The notes: generated from the sequence alone by a model not told the origin. Counted from the first letter of the stretch, positions 42,054 to 51,065 are shown. The stretch: 64,000 nucleotides of DNA from an uncultured Eubacteriales bacterium (GCA_934446475.1 CAKSEH010000003.1:1-64000), one strand, 5' to 3'. Program-made: numbers and translations.

Positions 42054-43251
42054 CCGTATCAGTTCCAATCTTAAGGTAATTAAGCGTTTTGAAAAAGGCG
42101 GGGTAACTCTTGTTTACAGCCTGAGCTCCTGCTATCGTTCCGCCCGTCAGCGTGCATAAAACAGCAAGTGACATCGCTATTCTGTGGTCGTTATGCGACT
42201 GTAAAATCTCGCTCGGAGCTTTAAGTTCGCTCCCCCTTATAACTACCGAATTTTCATATATTTCGCTGTCTGTTCCGAATTTTAAAAGTTCATCGTGCAT
42301 AGCCTGTGCACGGTCGCTTTCTTTTATTTTAAGCCGGCGTGTACCCTCAAATCGGGCGCCGCCCGAAGCAGCCGCCAGAGCGAACATTATAGGCGCAAGG
42401 TCGGGACAATCGGACAGGTCAAACGACCGCTCGCCGTTTTTAAGCTTTGAAAACATTTCTTTATAAACTCTGTCGCCCTGAACGGTGTCTTCCTTGATGC
42501 CTGTTACGGTCACATCACCGCCCACAAATCCGAGTGCATCGAGAAAGGCTGCGTTTGAACAATCCCCCTCAACAGTATAGTCTCGGGAAGTGTAACGCTG
42601 AGAACCCTCTATTTGTATCGTGTTTCCTTTAAAAACGGCATTTATTCCGAATTCCTTAAGCACGCTCAGTGTAAGCAGAATATACGAACGGCTTTCTGTT
42701 TTTCCCGTAAGCACAATGCGGCTGTCCCTCTTAGCAAGGGGGAGAGCAAATAAGAGGCCTGATATAAACTGACTTGAAATATCTCCGGGGAGCTTATATT
42801 CGCCGTAACTTAAGTTTCCGCATACTGTAAGGCTGCTGCAAGCCTTTTCAAAAAGAAAACCGTTTTTAAGCGCTATATCCTCGTAAATTTTAAGAGGGCG
42901 CTCAAAAAGCCTCTTTGAACCCGAGAGGGTTATTTTTTTTCCCGTCATAAGGCAAAGAGGTATCATAAACCTGAGTGTGCTGCCGCTTTCAAAGCAATAA
43001 AGCTCGGTTCCGTCTTTTACCTTTTTCGGATCAAAGCTGTTTATGACAACGCTGTCTTCAAGCTCGGTTATATCGGCGCCGAGAGATTTAAGGCAGGAGA
43101 CGGTAGCCCTTATATCGTCGGAATACTCAATGTTTGATACTTTTCCGTGCCCCGAAAGCGCCGAGCATATCAGCGCACGGTGGGCAACGCTCTTTGATGG
43201 GGGAGCCTTAACTGTTCCCGATGCCATTCCTTTTTTAACTGTAACTGTCAT
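42043..43251 (-). CDS. aroA: 5-enolpyruvylshikimate-3-phosphate synthase
   Basis: A 402-residue EPSP synthase. PPSKSVAHRALICSAL is the N-terminal substrate-binding motif; GSTLRFMIPL, LPGDISSQFISGLL and the C-terminal HNDHRIAMSLAVL are conserved. The GSTLRFM segment departs from the glyphosate-sensitive class I GNAGTAMRP pattern, so it resembles class II or other tolerant types, a family-level inference. The ATG overlaps the aroQ stop by four bases. Confidence 0.94.
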   Translation of the reverse strand: MTVTVKKGMASGTVKAPPSKSVAHRALICSALSGHGKVSNIEYSDDIRATVSCLKSLGADITELEDSVVINSFDPKKVKDGTELYCFESGSTLRFMIPLCLMTGKKITLSGSKRLFERPLKIYEDIALKNGFLFEKACSSLTVCGNLSYGEYKLPGDISSQFISGLLFALPLAKRDSRIVLTGKTESRSYILLTLSVLKEFGINAVFKGNTIQIEGSQRYTSRDYTVEGDCSNAAFLDALGFVGGDVTVTGIKEDTVQGDRVYKEMFSKLKNGERSFDLSDCPDLAPIMFALAAASGGARFEGTRRLKIKESDRAQAMHDELLKFGTDSEIYENSVVIRGSELKAPSEILQSHNDHRIAMSLAVLCTLTGGTIAGAQAVNKSYPAFFKTLNYLKIGTDTDEA

Positions 43252-43688
43252 TTTATACCCTCACAGTATTCGGATAAAAATTTTATTGCCTTTGTATATC
43301 CTGCAAAGCCTTCGCCGCAAATCGTTTTAACGCAGGCGCTTCTTATATAGCTTATCTGCCTGAAGTTTTCTCTCTTTGAAACCTCTGAAATATGGACTTC
43401 AACCGTCGGTACGGAAACCGCTTTAACAGCGTCAAGCAAAGCAACGCTCGTGTGCGTATAGGCGGCGGGATTTATAACTATTCCGTCAAATTTTCGGTAG
43501 GCCCCCTGAATTGCGTCAACAAGATCGCCCTCGTGGTTTGACTGAAAAAATTCAACCTCAACAGCGTTTTCACTGCAATAATTTTCTATAAAAGAACACA
43601 GATCTTTATATGTTGATTTACCGTAAACATCGGGCTCTCTTATGCCGAGCATATTTATGTTCGGACCGTTTATAACAAGTATCTTCAA
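43248..43688 (-). CDS. aroQ: Type II 3-dehydroquinate dehydratase
   Basis: The 146-residue dodecameric dehydratase has NGPNINMLGIREPDVYG with the catalytic Tyr, FFQSNHEGDLVDAI, INPAAYTHTSVALLDA with the active His, and EVHISEVSKRENFR. It removes water from 3-dehydroquinate. The length is normal. Four-base overlaps on both sides tie it to aroEK and aroA. Confidence 0.95.
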   Translation of the reverse strand: MKILVINGPNINMLGIREPDVYGKSTYKDLCSFIENYCSENAVEVEFFQSNHEGDLVDAIQGAYRKFDGIVINPAAYTHTSVALLDAVKAVSVPTVEVHISEVSKRENFRQISYIRSACVKTICGEGFAGYTKAIKFLSEYCEGIK

Positions 43689-44923
43689 TTTGAAAACTCC
43701 TTAAGTATAAGCTCTGCAACGCTGTTCGGATTTATCGAACCGTCAACTTTAATATCCGCACGGGATACATATATGCCGTACCGCTCACGATATCTCTTTT
43801 CAAGGTCCGCCCGATTGCTTGAAAGAGGTCTGTCGTCGGTTGCGATAAGTTTGTCAAGCGGTCTGTCGATAAAACAGAGTCTGCCGTTTTCCTTCAAAAG
43901 ATCGACGTTTTCCTCTCTTAAAACAGCCCCTCCGCCTGTTGCTATTATCAGTCCCTGTTCCTTTGAAATATCTGCCGTAACTGCGGACTCGAGATCCCTG
44001 AAATCTTCTTCACTGTGGGTTTTGAAAAATTCGGATATTGTAACCCCTGCTTTTTCCTCTATGATTTTATCGGTGTCAACAAATTTTTTTCCTGTTTTCT
44101 TTGAAAGTATCTTACCCACTGTTGTTTTGCCGCACCCCGGCATACCTATTAAAACAATGTTTTCTTTTTCACTTTTAACTTCGCTGAATATTTCTGTGAT
44201 CTTACTTTCCGCCACGGTTTGACCCGTGAATTTTTCGGCTGCGAATGCTGCCTGAGAAACAAGCATATAAAGACCGCCGCAGGCATTTATGCCGAGTTTT
44301 TTCGCATCTGTTACGAGCTTTGAACAAAGAGGATTGTAAATAACATCGCACACAAACGAAAGATTTTTGAAATTTTTAATGTCAACTGCACTTACGCCTG
44401 TTTTCGGAAACATTCCGCAGGGGGTGGTGTTGATTATACCGTCCGCATCGAAGTGATTTTCATAAGCGTCACCGTAGGTTATAAAGCCTTCTTTTTCGAA
44501 TCTTGAAACAAGATATATTTCTTTTGCGCCCATATTTTCCGCAACCGCAAATGCGGTTTTAGATGTTCCGCCGCTTCCGAGGATAAGCACCTTTTTGTTT
44601 TCAAGGCACATACGGTTTTTAACGAGCATAGCCTTAAGTCCCGAAAAATCGGTATTGTATCCGTAAAGTCTGCCGTCTTTATTCACAACGGTGTTTACCG
44701 CTCCTATTTTTTCTGCGGCACTGTCAATACCGTAAAGATAAGGGATGACCGCCTGCTTATAAGGAATGGTAACATTTATCGCTTTAAAATCACGGCGCTT
44801 TAAGAAACCGTCAAGTTCGTCCTTTTTTACTTCACAAAGCTCATAATCGTAATCAAAGAGCCGTGAATGAATTTCCTTTGAGAAGCTGTGTTTTAAAACT
44901 TCTCCTATTAAACCGTATTCCAT
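43685..44923 (-). CDS. Fused shikimate dehydrogenase-shikimate kinase
   Basis: One 412-residue frame carries two consecutive pathway enzymes. Residues 1-245 are AroE: GEVLKHSFSKEIHS, the catalytic Lys56 in INVTIPYKQ, Asp92 in YNTDFSG, and the NADP loop LGSGGTSKTA (115-124). Residues about 255-412 are AroK: Walker A GMPGCGKTT (260-268), DTDKIIEEKAG, the shikimate-binding EEDFRDLES and LIATGGGAVLREEN. AroE reduces 3-dehydroshikimate, then AroK phosphorylates shikimate. The order in the protein follows the pathway. The fusion is uncommon; separate genes are the rule. The start overlaps the end of aroC by one base. Confidence 0.93.
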   Translation of the reverse strand: MEYGLIGEVLKHSFSKEIHSRLFDYDYELCEVKKDELDGFLKRRDFKAINVTIPYKQAVIPYLYGIDSAAEKIGAVNTVVNKDGRLYGYNTDFSGLKAMLVKNRMCLENKKVLILGSGGTSKTAFAVAENMGAKEIYLVSRFEKEGFITYGDAYENHFDADGIINTTPCGMFPKTGVSAVDIKNFKNLSFVCDVIYNPLCSKLVTDAKKLGINACGGLYMLVSQAAFAAEKFTGQTVAESKITEIFSEVKSEKENIVLIGMPGCGKTTVGKILSKKTGKKFVDTDKIIEEKAGVTISEFFKTHSEEDFRDLESAVTADISKEQGLIIATGGGAVLREENVDLLKENGRLCFIDRPLDKLIATDDRPLSSNRADLEKRYRERYGIYVSRADIKVDGSINPNSVAELILKEFSN

Positions 44924-46014
44924 CAGCTTCTCAACCAGTCCGTTCCGTAACAGAGAGCGAGCATATCACACAGAGCGAGCGCCGTAACGCTGTCTATAAC
45001 AACTCCGGCTCTGTGAACTATGCAGGGGTCGTGTCTGCCTAGAGCAACAAGCTCTGCGTTTTCCGATTTTAACATATCCACCGTCTGCTGGGGCTTTGAT
45101 ATTGTGGGAGTAGGTTTGATCGCACATCGGAATATTATCGGCATACCGTTTGAAATACCGCCGTTTATACCCCCGTTGTTGTTTGTTTTTGCAAGAACCT
45201 TACCGTCGGACATACAGAGCGGATCGTTAGCGGTGCTGCCGTTCATATCGGCTATCGAAAACCCTTTGCCGAACTCAACGCCTTTTACAGCCGGAACAGA
45301 AAAAAGAATTTTTGAGAGAACGCCCTCAAGGGTATCAAACCAAGGTTCTCCGATGCCTGCCGGAAATCCTGTAACGGCAGTTTCGAGTATACCGCCGACA
45401 CTGTCGTTATCTGCGGCTGCGGCAAGTATGTTTTTTTGCATTTTTTCGGCTGCAGTTTCATCCAGAACCGCAAACGGCATACCGTTTAACCGCTTTATGT
45501 CATTATTTAAGTTCTCAAAGCCTCTATCGTCTACTCCTGCGCATCTGCTTATGTGAGTTCCTATGTATATTCCTTTTTCTCTGAGTGCCGATATCGCTAT
45601 TGCGCCGACGGCAACAAGTGCTGCGGTTATCCGTCCGCTGAAGTGACCGCCGCCCCGTCTGTCCTCAAATCCGCCGTATTTGACATAGGCAGGGTAATCT
45701 GCGTGAGACGGACGGGCAAGTGCGCCTATCGAATTGTAGTCTTTTGAGCGCACATCGCCGTTAGGAATTGTTATGCAGATAGGGGAGCCTGTGGTAAATC
45801 CGCCGCAAACGCCGCTTAAAATCGAAAATTCATCTTTTTCGCTGCGGGCGGTTGAAATAGTTCCCGAGGGTCTGCGAAGGGTTAGTTGAGAGGCTATGAA
45901 TTCCTCATCCACCTTTATTCCCGAAGCAAGACCGTCCAAAACGGCGCCTATTGCTTTTCCGTGGCTTTCGCCGAACAGGGTTACGCAAACCGCATTTCCT
46001 ATAGTGTTTTTCAT
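44923..46014 (-). CDS. aroC: Chorismate synthase
   Basis: A 363-residue flavin-dependent lyase making chorismate from EPSP. GESHGKAIGAVLDGLASG, RRPSGTISTAR, RPSHADYPAYVKYG, DRRGGGHFSGRITAALVAVG (family signature) and GRHDPCIVHRA are all conserved. FMN must be reduced in trans, as no reductase lies nearby. Four-base overlap with aroB. Confidence 0.96.
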   Translation of the reverse strand: MKNTIGNAVCVTLFGESHGKAIGAVLDGLASGIKVDEEFIASQLTLRRPSGTISTARSEKDEFSILSGVCGGFTTGSPICITIPNGDVRSKDYNSIGALARPSHADYPAYVKYGGFEDRRGGGHFSGRITAALVAVGAIAISALREKGIYIGTHISRCAGVDDRGFENLNNDIKRLNGMPFAVLDETAAEKMQKNILAAAADNDSVGGILETAVTGFPAGIGEPWFDTLEGVLSKILFSVPAVKGVEFGKGFSIADMNGSTANDPLCMSDGKVLAKTNNNGGINGGISNGMPIIFRCAIKPTPTISKPQQTVDMLKSENAELVALGRHDPCIVHRAGVVIDSVTALALCDMLALCYGTDWLRS

Positions 46015-47021
46015 AATTCAAGCTCCCTCAGCATTTTTTCGAAGTCACTGAAATTTATATCTTTTATCTTAAAACTTCCCGGAGTGTCAACAGTCACCAC
46101 GGAAATTTTGTCTCCCGATTTTTTCTTATCGTGTTTTGCAGCGTTTATAAGTTTATCCGCCGATATATTTGCCGATACGGGCAGACCCAGCGAAATGAGA
46201 ATATTCCGAACTTCGGGACGCAGCTTTTCGGAGCACATAGGAAGAATACCTATTGCAACGCATTCGCCGTGATAAAGTGTCTTCATTCCGTCTGCACTTT
46301 CAACGGCGTGGCCTACGGTATGCCCGAAATTAAGCACTTTTCTAAGTCCTTGTTCCTTTTCGTCCTTTTGAACAACATCTCTTTTTATGCTTACGGACTG
46401 CCTTATAACCTCATCTATGTTTTCTTTCGCTTTACCGTTTTTAAAAATACCGAAAAGCTCCTTTGAACTCGTAAGCGACATTTTAAACGCTTCCGCAAGG
46501 CCGTTATTTATCTGCCTTTCCGGGAGGGTCAAAAGGGTATCTGGGTCGATTATAACGCATTTCGGCTGATAAAAAGCTCCTACAATGTTTTTATAACCGC
46601 AAAAATCTATGGCAGTCTTTCCGCCTACCGAAGAATCGACCTGTGACAACAAGGTTGTCGGAATATTATAAAAATCTATTCCTCTCATATATGTTGCTGC
46701 GGCAAATCCCGCCATATCACCTATAACGCCGCCGCCGACAGCCGTAACGCAGTCACTTCTTGTAAAACCGTTTTCGCACATAACCTTAAGCAGATACGAA
46801 TAGTTATCAAAATTCTTTGAAGTCTCTCCCTGAGGCAGTGTAACTATGCAGGGATGAAGGCATTTCTCTGCAACACGCTCCGAATAATCTTTCGGAACGC
46901 CGTCATCTGTTACTATAAGCACCTTGCGGTTTAAATTCAGGTATTCACCGCACTGTGAAAGCGCACCACGGTTTAAAATTATATCATAGCCCGAAAGCTG
47001 CGTTTTAACCGGTATTATCAT
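46011..47021 (-). CDS. aroB: 3-dehydroquinate synthase
   Basis: The 336-residue NAD- and metal-dependent cyclase converts DAHP to 3-dehydroquinate. TLPQGETSKNFDNYSYLL, AVGGGVIGDMAGFAAATYMR, NIPTTLLSQVDSSVGGKTAI and the metal-binding NFGHTVGHAVE are typical. Its start overlaps pheA by four bases. Confidence 0.96.
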   Translation of the reverse strand: MIIPVKTQLSGYDIILNRGALSQCGEYLNLNRKVLIVTDDGVPKDYSERVAEKCLHPCIVTLPQGETSKNFDNYSYLLKVMCENGFTRSDCVTAVGGGVIGDMAGFAAATYMRGIDFYNIPTTLLSQVDSSVGGKTAIDFCGYKNIVGAFYQPKCVIIDPDTLLTLPERQINNGLAEAFKMSLTSSKELFGIFKNGKAKENIDEVIRQSVSIKRDVVQKDEKEQGLRKVLNFGHTVGHAVESADGMKTLYHGECVAIGILPMCSEKLRPEVRNILISLGLPVSANISADKLINAAKHDKKKSGDKISVVTVDTPGSFKIKDINFSDFEKMLRELEL

Positions 47022-48106
47022 ACCCTTACTTCCTTTTCAAAGCTGCCTACAACCCTTAAGTTATCGCAGCATTTTTTAAGTTCCTTTATACATTTTTCTC
47101 CCGCCGGCGAATTTATGTTGCCTTCGCCCTCTGCGTAAAAATAATAGTCCCAGACAAGTGATTTTGTAGGTCTGCTCTTTATGGCTCTCAGGTTAAACCC
47201 GTTTTCGCCTATTACAGACATTGCCTTTCCGAGAGCACCCGCAACATTTTTAACCGTGAATACCATAACAAAATGCGCATCGGTTTTAACGGGGAGCTTT
47301 TTACTTCTTGAAAATACCGCAAATCTCGTTGTGTTGGAGCTTGAATCGTTTATATGCGGTGCGATAACGGCAAGACCGGTTTTATCGGCAGCTTCTTTGC
47401 TTGCTATTGCGGCAAGGTCCGACCTTTCACTTGCGGCTACGGTATCTGCGGCAACCGCAGTATTGACTGCGGCGGTTGCCAAAAGCGAATACTTTTCTAT
47501 AAAGCCTGCGCACTGTCCGAGCGCCTGAGGGTGACTTATAACCTCTTTTATATCCTTAAGCTTAACGCCCGGCTTCGCAAGCAGATTCTGGACTATCTCG
47601 GATTCGTATATACCGTTTATGCAAAGCGGACCGAAAAAAGTAAGATCGAGCACCGTGCCGACATCTCCGTTAAAGCTGTTTTCGATGGGCAACACCGCAA
47701 CATCGCAGTCACCGCTTACAACGGCGTTATATGCCGCCTTAAAGTCGCAGCAGGGAACTGTCGTACCGTCGGGGAAAATGCGTTTTGCCGTTATCTCAGC
47801 AAAAGCACCCGGAGTGCCGCTGAATGCTACTCTCATACCGTCAAGCAGCCTGTGCTGCAGCTTTTTTGAGATATCTATAACGCTGCGAAGAAATCCCGCA
47901 TAATAAGAACGGTAATTTTCATTTTGGATAAGCTCTGTGTTTTTTCTTATTATATGGTCCTCTCTTGCAATATCGTCAACTTTAAGACCGTGTTCCTTTT
48001 TATATGCGGCAACCGCTTTTGCGGCATCCATTCTTTTTTCGAAAAGCTGTGCCATTTGAGCGTCAACTTCGTTTATTACTTCTCTTGCTTTCTCAAGTTC
48101 TGTCAT
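47018..48106 (-). CDS. pheA: Bifunctional chorismate mutase-prephenate dehydratase
   Basis: A 362-residue enzyme. Residues 1-90 are an AroQ-type chorismate mutase (INEVDAQMAQLFEKRMDAAK). Residues about 95-270 are prephenate dehydratase (AFSGTPGAFAEITAKRIF, VLPIENSFNGDVGTVLDL, ISHPQALGQC, NTTRFAVFSR). Residues about 280-362 are an ACT domain (GALGKAMSVIGENGFNLRAI, ESRP-like SRPT) expected to bind phenylalanine as feedback inhibitor. It commits chorismate to phenylpyruvate. ATG overlaps the stop of the aminotransferase. Confidence 0.95.
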   Translation of the reverse strand: MTELEKAREVINEVDAQMAQLFEKRMDAAKAVAAYKKEHGLKVDDIAREDHIIRKNTELIQNENYRSYYAGFLRSVIDISKKLQHRLLDGMRVAFSGTPGAFAEITAKRIFPDGTTVPCCDFKAAYNAVVSGDCDVAVLPIENSFNGDVGTVLDLTFFGPLCINGIYESEIVQNLLAKPGVKLKDIKEVISHPQALGQCAGFIEKYSLLATAAVNTAVAADTVAASERSDLAAIASKEAADKTGLAVIAPHINDSSSNTTRFAVFSRSKKLPVKTDAHFVMVFTVKNVAGALGKAMSVIGENGFNLRAIKSRPTKSLVWDYYFYAEGEGNINSPAGEKCIKELKKCCDNLRVVGSFEKEVRV

Positions 48107-49296
48107 ACCAAACCTCTTTTATATTCATCGTAAAGCGCTTTAAACGCAGGCAGCGAACGCTTGATCATTTCGTGCTCCACACAGTAAGCTATTCTCACAT
48201 AGCCACCGCAGCCGAAACCGTCACCCGGGACCAAAAGCAGCTCGTATTTCTTTGCTCTTTCGCAGAATTTTACCGCATCGTCTTCAAGTGTCTTGACAAA
48301 CAGGTAAAAAGCACCTTCTGGTTTAACGGCACTGTAGCCTATTTCCTTAAGGGAGTTATACAGCAGCTTTCGGTTTCTGTCATATTCGCAAATATCGGGA
48401 GAGAGACCGTCACATTCCTTTACCGTATACTGAAGCAAACTCGGAGCGCAGACATATCCCATACTTCTTGCCGCCCCGCACACCGCCGCAAAAATATCTT
48501 CGGCTCCGTCTGCAAGGGGAGAAACCATTATGTAGCCTATTCTCTCACCGGGCAGGGAAAGGGATTTGCTGTAAGAATAACAAACAACGGTATTTCCGTA
48601 ATATTTCGGGACATAGGGAACGGTCACGCCGTCGTAAACAAGTTCCCTGTAAGGCTCGTCTGAAATAAGATATACGGGCCTTTTAAATCCCTTTGATTTT
48701 TGCTTTAATATCTTTGCGATAAGCTTTATTTCATCCTCGCTTAACACCTTTCCGCTCGGGTTATTAGGCGAATTTATTATCAGCGCTTTTGTTTTTTCAT
48801 TGACTGCCGACAAAAGTTTTTCGGTGTCCACCGAAAAATCGTCTTTGCACCCGATAGGTACAAGTTTTGCTCCCGCATTTTCGGCAAAAACATGGTATTC
48901 GGGGAAAAACGGGGAGAAAACCGCAATCTCATCGCCTTTATTGCAAACGGCTTTGATAGTTGAGGTTAACGCCGCTGCCGCTCCGCAGGACATATATATA
49001 AGCTTCGCTTCCGCTTTAAATCCGAAGCGTTTTTTAATATTATCCGCAATCTTCTTTCTGACCGACATATCTCCTGCTGCGGATGTGTATCCGTGCAAAA
49101 AAACACTGCTTTTTTCGAGAATCAGCTTTTTGATCGTCTCATTTACCTTTTCGGGAGCCGGTATACTTGGGTTTCCGAGGCTGAAATCGAAAACATTTCC
49201 GTCTCCTATTTCGGCTTTCCTCTTGTTTGAATACTCAAATATTTCTCTTATAACAGACGGCTTTTTGCCGAGAGCTTCCATTTCCTTTGAAATCAT
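48103..49296 (-). CDS. Class I/II aminotransferase, likely aromatic/aspartate type
   Basis: A 397-residue fold-type I PLP enzyme, first gene of the aromatic operon. FDFSLGNPSIPAPEKV, MSCGAAAALTSTIKAV, LIINSPNNPSGKVLS, YLISDEPYRELVYDG and the PLP-lysine block CYSYSKSLSLPGERIGY are conserved. Placement argues that it aminates phenylpyruvate and 4-hydroxyphenylpyruvate to Phe and Tyr, the last step of both branches; aspartate/prephenate activity is an alternative. GGAGGGG precedes the ATG at 49296, just after the attenuator terminator. Confidence 0.88.
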   Translation of the reverse strand: MISKEMEALGKKPSVIREIFEYSNKRKAEIGDGNVFDFSLGNPSIPAPEKVNETIKKLILEKSSVFLHGYTSAAGDMSVRKKIADNIKKRFGFKAEAKLIYMSCGAAAALTSTIKAVCNKGDEIAVFSPFFPEYHVFAENAGAKLVPIGCKDDFSVDTEKLLSAVNEKTKALIINSPNNPSGKVLSEDEIKLIAKILKQKSKGFKRPVYLISDEPYRELVYDGVTVPYVPKYYGNTVVCYSYSKSLSLPGERIGYIMVSPLADGAEDIFAAVCGAARSMGYVCAPSLLQYTVKECDGLSPDICEYDRNRKLLYNSLKEIGYSAVKPEGAFYLFVKTLEDDAVKFCERAKKYELLLVPGDGFGCGGYVRIAYCVEHEMIKRSLPAFKALYDEYKRGLV

Positions 49297-49311
49297 ATTT
49301 CCCCTCCGAAT

Positions 49312-49358
49312 AAAAAAATCCGCAAACCGTCAGCTCAAAAAGCACAACCGGTTGCGGA
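49312..49358 (-). terminator. Attenuator terminator of the aromatic operon
   Basis: On the minus strand TCCGCAACCG (49358-49349) pairs with CGGTTTGCGGA (49329-49319), one bulge, then seven Ts. It lies 16 bases ahead of the first structural gene. CGGACTG inside the leader ORF (49421-49415) can instead pair with CGGTCCG (49361-49355), which takes part of the terminator 5' arm and so would form an antiterminator. Confidence 0.8.
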
Positions 49359-49386
49359 CCGTCCTTACATTATAAAAGCTTTAAAA

Positions 49387-49461
49387 TTAACCGAAAGCTT
49401 TTACAGTGTGTGGGCAGTCCGTGTTAATAAAGTAATAATAGGAGTAAACAAACGATTTCAT
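49387..49461 (-). CDS. Tyr/Phe-rich leader peptide of the aromatic operon
   Basis: A 24-codon ORF with ATG at 49461, stop at 49389, and AAAGGAG (49481-49475) upstream. Codons 4-11 read FVYSYYYF, so six of eight are Phe or Tyr; the whole peptide has four Tyr and three Phe and no Trp. It is followed by a hairpin and a U-tract terminator before the Phe/Tyr/chorismate genes. The leader also folds: CCGAAAG (49484-49478) with CTTTCGG (49397-49391), and GTGTGGG (49473-49467) with CCCACAC (49414-49408), a large stem that encloses the Phe/Tyr codons. Ribosome stalling on Tyr/Phe codons would break that stem and free CGGACTG to form the antiterminator. This is the classic leader-peptide layout, deduced from sequence alone. 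Confidence 0.8.
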   Translation of the reverse strand: MKSFVYSYYYFINTDCPHTVKAFG

Positions 49462-49508
49462 TTAAACCCACACGCTCCTTTCGGTTGATTTTATTTTCTA
49501 CGATATAA

Positions 49509-49537
49509 TTTATACACCAATAAAGCCCGATTGTCAA
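49509..49537 (-). promoter_or_regulatory. Promoter of the aromatic operon
   Basis: TTGACA (49537-49532), 17 bases, TATAAA (49514-49509). The -35 box overlaps the stop codon of the CarD-like gene. The transcript should begin near 49502 and carry a leader of about 205 bases. Confidence 0.85.
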
Positions 49538-50046
49538 GCATTATTTGCGGCATTTACCTTTTCTCTTATAAAAGGCAGTACTTCTTCGGGCTTTATATTA
49601 AGTACTGCGGCAAGTTCATCATAAAGCAGATTTTCGGCCTGGCTTAAAATCATCTCGTCCGAAACAGAAAGCTTTTTCTTTTCCGCCTTTCGGCGCTGCT
49701 GTTCTTCGTAAAGAGCTTTTATGACCTTCACAACCGAGTGTCTGTCCCCCGATTCAAGGGCTTTGCGGTATATTGTTTTACGCTCGTTATCGTCTTCTAT
49801 CCACTTGCATTCTTCGCTCGGAAGCGAACTTATCAGCTCTTTGATTTCGTTTTCGGACATAACCTTATTCATTTTCTGCGTTAAATTTTCGTTATCAAGC
49901 GGAACGAAAATTTGCGAATTTTCCTTATAGAGCGGCGAGAGAACATAATATTTCTTTTGCTGCTTTTTTATTATTTTGGTGGTAATTCCGCTTATGCGGC
50001 AGATACCCTGCGCACCGTAAACCACGGTATCATTGACCTTGAACAT
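49534..50046 (-). CDS. CarD-family RNA polymerase-binding regulator
   Basis: The 170-residue protein has the N-terminal CarD/TRCF RNA-polymerase-interacting domain (VVYGAQGICRISGI, KYYVLSPLYKENSQIFVPLD) and a helical C-terminal domain rich in Lys/Glu that contacts promoter DNA. CarD/CdnL proteins stabilise open complexes at ribosomal and other promoters. It is a global factor; nothing ties it specifically to the aromatic genes behind it, whose promoter lies over its own stop codon. GGAGG precedes the ATG. Confidence 0.9.
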   Translation of the reverse strand: MFKVNDTVVYGAQGICRISGITTKIIKKQQKKYYVLSPLYKENSQIFVPLDNENLTQKMNKVMSENEIKELISSLPSEECKWIEDDNERKTIYRKALESGDRHSVVKVIKALYEEQQRRKAEKKKLSVSDEMILSQAENLLYDELAAVLNIKPEEVLPFIREKVNAANNA

Positions 50047-50273
50047 TAAAAACCTCCGAAAGAGACTGCTCTTTACGTATTATATAACTATAAATGTATT
50101 GATATATCAATTATACAACATTTAGGTTTAGAATGTCATAGGAAATGTTCACAAATTTTTAATAATTAAAGTGTTAAATTAGTTAGGAAAAAGTAAGGTT
50201 GACAGACAAACCGCCGTTTACAGGGGGATTCACCGCTGTTTTATATGACACAGTAACAAAAATCCGAATGAAA

Positions 50274-50975
50274 TTATTCAAACGGGTCGGCAGGAGTATT
50301 GTTTATGCTTTTGTAAAGTGTAAACGAGCCGTTCTTATCGGCTGTAACGAGAAATATCTGTTCGGCGTTTGTTTCGCCCTGTTCTTTTAAAAATGCAAAC
50401 AGCGCTTTTCTGTCAAGCCCTAGAGCCTTTAAATTACGGTCTAAAATAACGCCGTCCGCTATAACGTTGTAAGGCAGAACATTTTCTCCGGGAACAAGCT
50501 TTAAATCTTCGGGAGTAGCCGGTCTTTTCGGGGCAAACGGAAGAAAACTTACGGTTCCGTTGGGTTCAAGGACGGCAGTATCTATATCCGATACCGAAAA
50601 ATATCCTGCGGTCCTGCACTGCATAAGAAATTCGCCGAGGTCAAGCTTTGCCTTTTTAAAATTCTCTCTTAAAAATTCGCCGTTTTTCATAAGCACTGTG
50701 CTTTTGCCGAATACCGTTCTGCGAAACGGCAGGAATTTTGCCGTAAGCAAAGATATAAGGCAGGCCACCGCCGCATATACCGCCATTGCTATTACGCTGT
50801 GCATAGGCTTATCGAGTTCTGTCGCCATTTCGGCTGCAATGGAACCTATGCTTATTCCTATGACATAATCAAACATTGTAAGTTGCGAGACCTGTCGGTT
50901 ACCCATAAGCTTGGTAAGCACGAACAAAACAGCAAGAGAAGCGAGAGAAACAGCGATTATTTTTAAACAATCCAT
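50274..50975 (-). CDS. DUF421/YetF-family membrane protein
   Basis: A 233-residue protein with three N-terminal membrane helices (within residues 1-75) and the family stretch TKLMGNRQVSQLTMFDYVIG, followed by two copies of a small soluble alpha/beta domain; GYFSVSDIDTAVLEPNG and DRNLKALGLDR lie within it. Members are common in Bacillota, some under sporulation or stress control; the biochemical role is not established. AAAGGATG precedes the ATG. The 227-base gap to the CarD-like gene is AT-rich without clear signals. Confidence 0.88.
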   Translation of the reverse strand: MDCLKIIAVSLASLAVLFVLTKLMGNRQVSQLTMFDYVIGISIGSIAAEMATELDKPMHSVIAMAVYAAVACLISLLTAKFLPFRRTVFGKSTVLMKNGEFLRENFKKAKLDLGEFLMQCRTAGYFSVSDIDTAVLEPNGTVSFLPFAPKRPATPEDLKLVPGENVLPYNVIADGVILDRNLKALGLDRKALFAFLKEQGETNAEQIFLVTADKNGSFTLYKSINNTPADPFE

Positions 50976-51027
50976 TTAATGCACATCCTTTACAGAATTA
51001 TTCTTACAAAAAATACCGAAAAAATGC

Positions 51028-51056
51028 TTGACAAATAATTAAAATTACTGTATAAT
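51028..51056 (+). promoter_or_regulatory. Consensus promoter of rplJL
   Basis: TTGACA (51028-51033), exactly 17 bases, TATAAT (51051-51056): a perfect sigma-A promoter, as expected for ribosomal protein genes. Confidence 0.95.
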
Positions 51057-51065
51057 CTTCGTGTT

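Noticed and set aside
49297..49510. T-box riboswitch ahead of the aromatic operon
   Set aside because: AAGGACGGTCCGC loosely recalls the T-box sequence, but the UGGN bulge that binds the tRNA end reads CGGT, no stem I with AG bulge or specifier loop is recognisable, and the leader has a ribosome site plus a clean Tyr/Phe-rich ORF instead.
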